64,000 nt of DNA, taken from positions 5,934,096 to 5,998,095 of the forward strand of contig JANCRA010000030.1 in assembly GCA_024362935.1 (NCBI GenBank), given 5' to 3'. Of this stretch, positions 63,536 to 64,000 are shown piece by piece. This DNA comes from Setophaga petechia (taxonomy: Eukaryota; Chordata; Aves; Passeriformes; Parulidae). Position 1 is the first letter of the stretch; each line of letters begins with the position of its first letter. The position numbers and the translations under genes were made by a program. The notes below the pieces were generated by a model. The model was not told where the DNA came from. It did no database searches and saw only the letters and a program-made list of their open reading frames with translations.

Positions 63536-64000
63536 GAAGAGTCCCTGAAGATCTACAGGCAGGGACAGTGGGAAGGGTTCTGGGTATTTTAGGGAGAGAA
63601 AGGGGATTTTAGAGTGTCCTGCCCACTTCCCCAGCTGCTGGTGCTGTCAGCAAGGCTGATGGCTGTGCTTATGGACTGCAGGGAGGACATCTGTCCTGCA
63701 GGAACTGGGCCATCACTAATAGCTCATCTCATCTGTGGCAGCCACACCACAGCCCTTGGATGCCTGTGATGGCTGATCCCTGCCAGGATGAGCTGTGGGG
63801 GAAACACAGACCTTGTACCAGTAAGGAAATTACCCCCCTCCACTGGTTCTTAACTGTTGTTTTAAAGGAAATTCACGCTCAGCTGTCAGTTGGCATAGGA
63901 GAGATCAGTCTGAGTACCCCTAAGTGGCTTTTCCACAATAAAGATAATATTGGAGGCATTGCTGTAGGGAATTTCCTTAGGAAATTTCAACTTGTAAAAT

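Overview
The window is vertebrate nuclear DNA, most likely from a bird. Genes are split by GT-AG introns. The only recognisable interspersed repeats are CR1-type LINE fragments, with the avian-style 3' tail ending near an ATTCTATTG-like motif. The gene order FUBP3 - PRDM12 - EXOSC2 - ABL1, all on the plus strand, is the order known from human 9q34.12; the equivalent segment in chicken is on chromosome 17. The species itself cannot be named from the sequence.

Layout: 1-19,400 holds the 3' part of FUBP3 (12 coding exons, KH2-KH4 and the tyrosine-rich C terminus, then a long AT-rich 3' UTR). 19,400-28,990 is a gene-free stretch rich in CpG islands and in AT-rich patches with homeodomain-type sites, consistent with regulatory DNA for PRDM12. 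28,990-37,511 is complete PRDM12 (5 exons; PR/SET domain plus three C2H2 fingers; TATA box). About 0.9 kb later comes complete EXOSC2 (38,478-41,894, 9 coding exons, 294 residues), with a promoter full of YY1-like sites. 42,610-47,430 is intergenic DNA with two CR1 fragments. 47,430-48,727 is the distal CpG-island promoter and first coding exon (1b, N-myristoylation type) of ABL1. The rest, to 64,000, is the start of its large first intron.

The genes are not an operon or pathway. FUBP3 is a single-stranded nucleic acid binding regulator, PRDM12 a sensory-neuron transcriptional regulator, EXOSC2 an RNA-exosome cap subunit and ABL1 a tyrosine kinase. Most interesting observations: (1) a tandem duplication of EXOSC2 exon 4 whose first copy is dead (TGA plus a 4-base deletion); (2) a U12-type minor intron in EXOSC2; (3) PRDM12 without the C-terminal polyalanine tract known in human; (4) a perfect 18-bp-stem palindrome in PRDM12 intron 3; (5) a duplicated 29-nt AT-rich motif upstream of PRDM12; (6) several candidate conserved regulatory patches. 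I found no bacterial-type system, virus or wholly new gene system. Conservation statements are from memory of human proteins and would need alignment.
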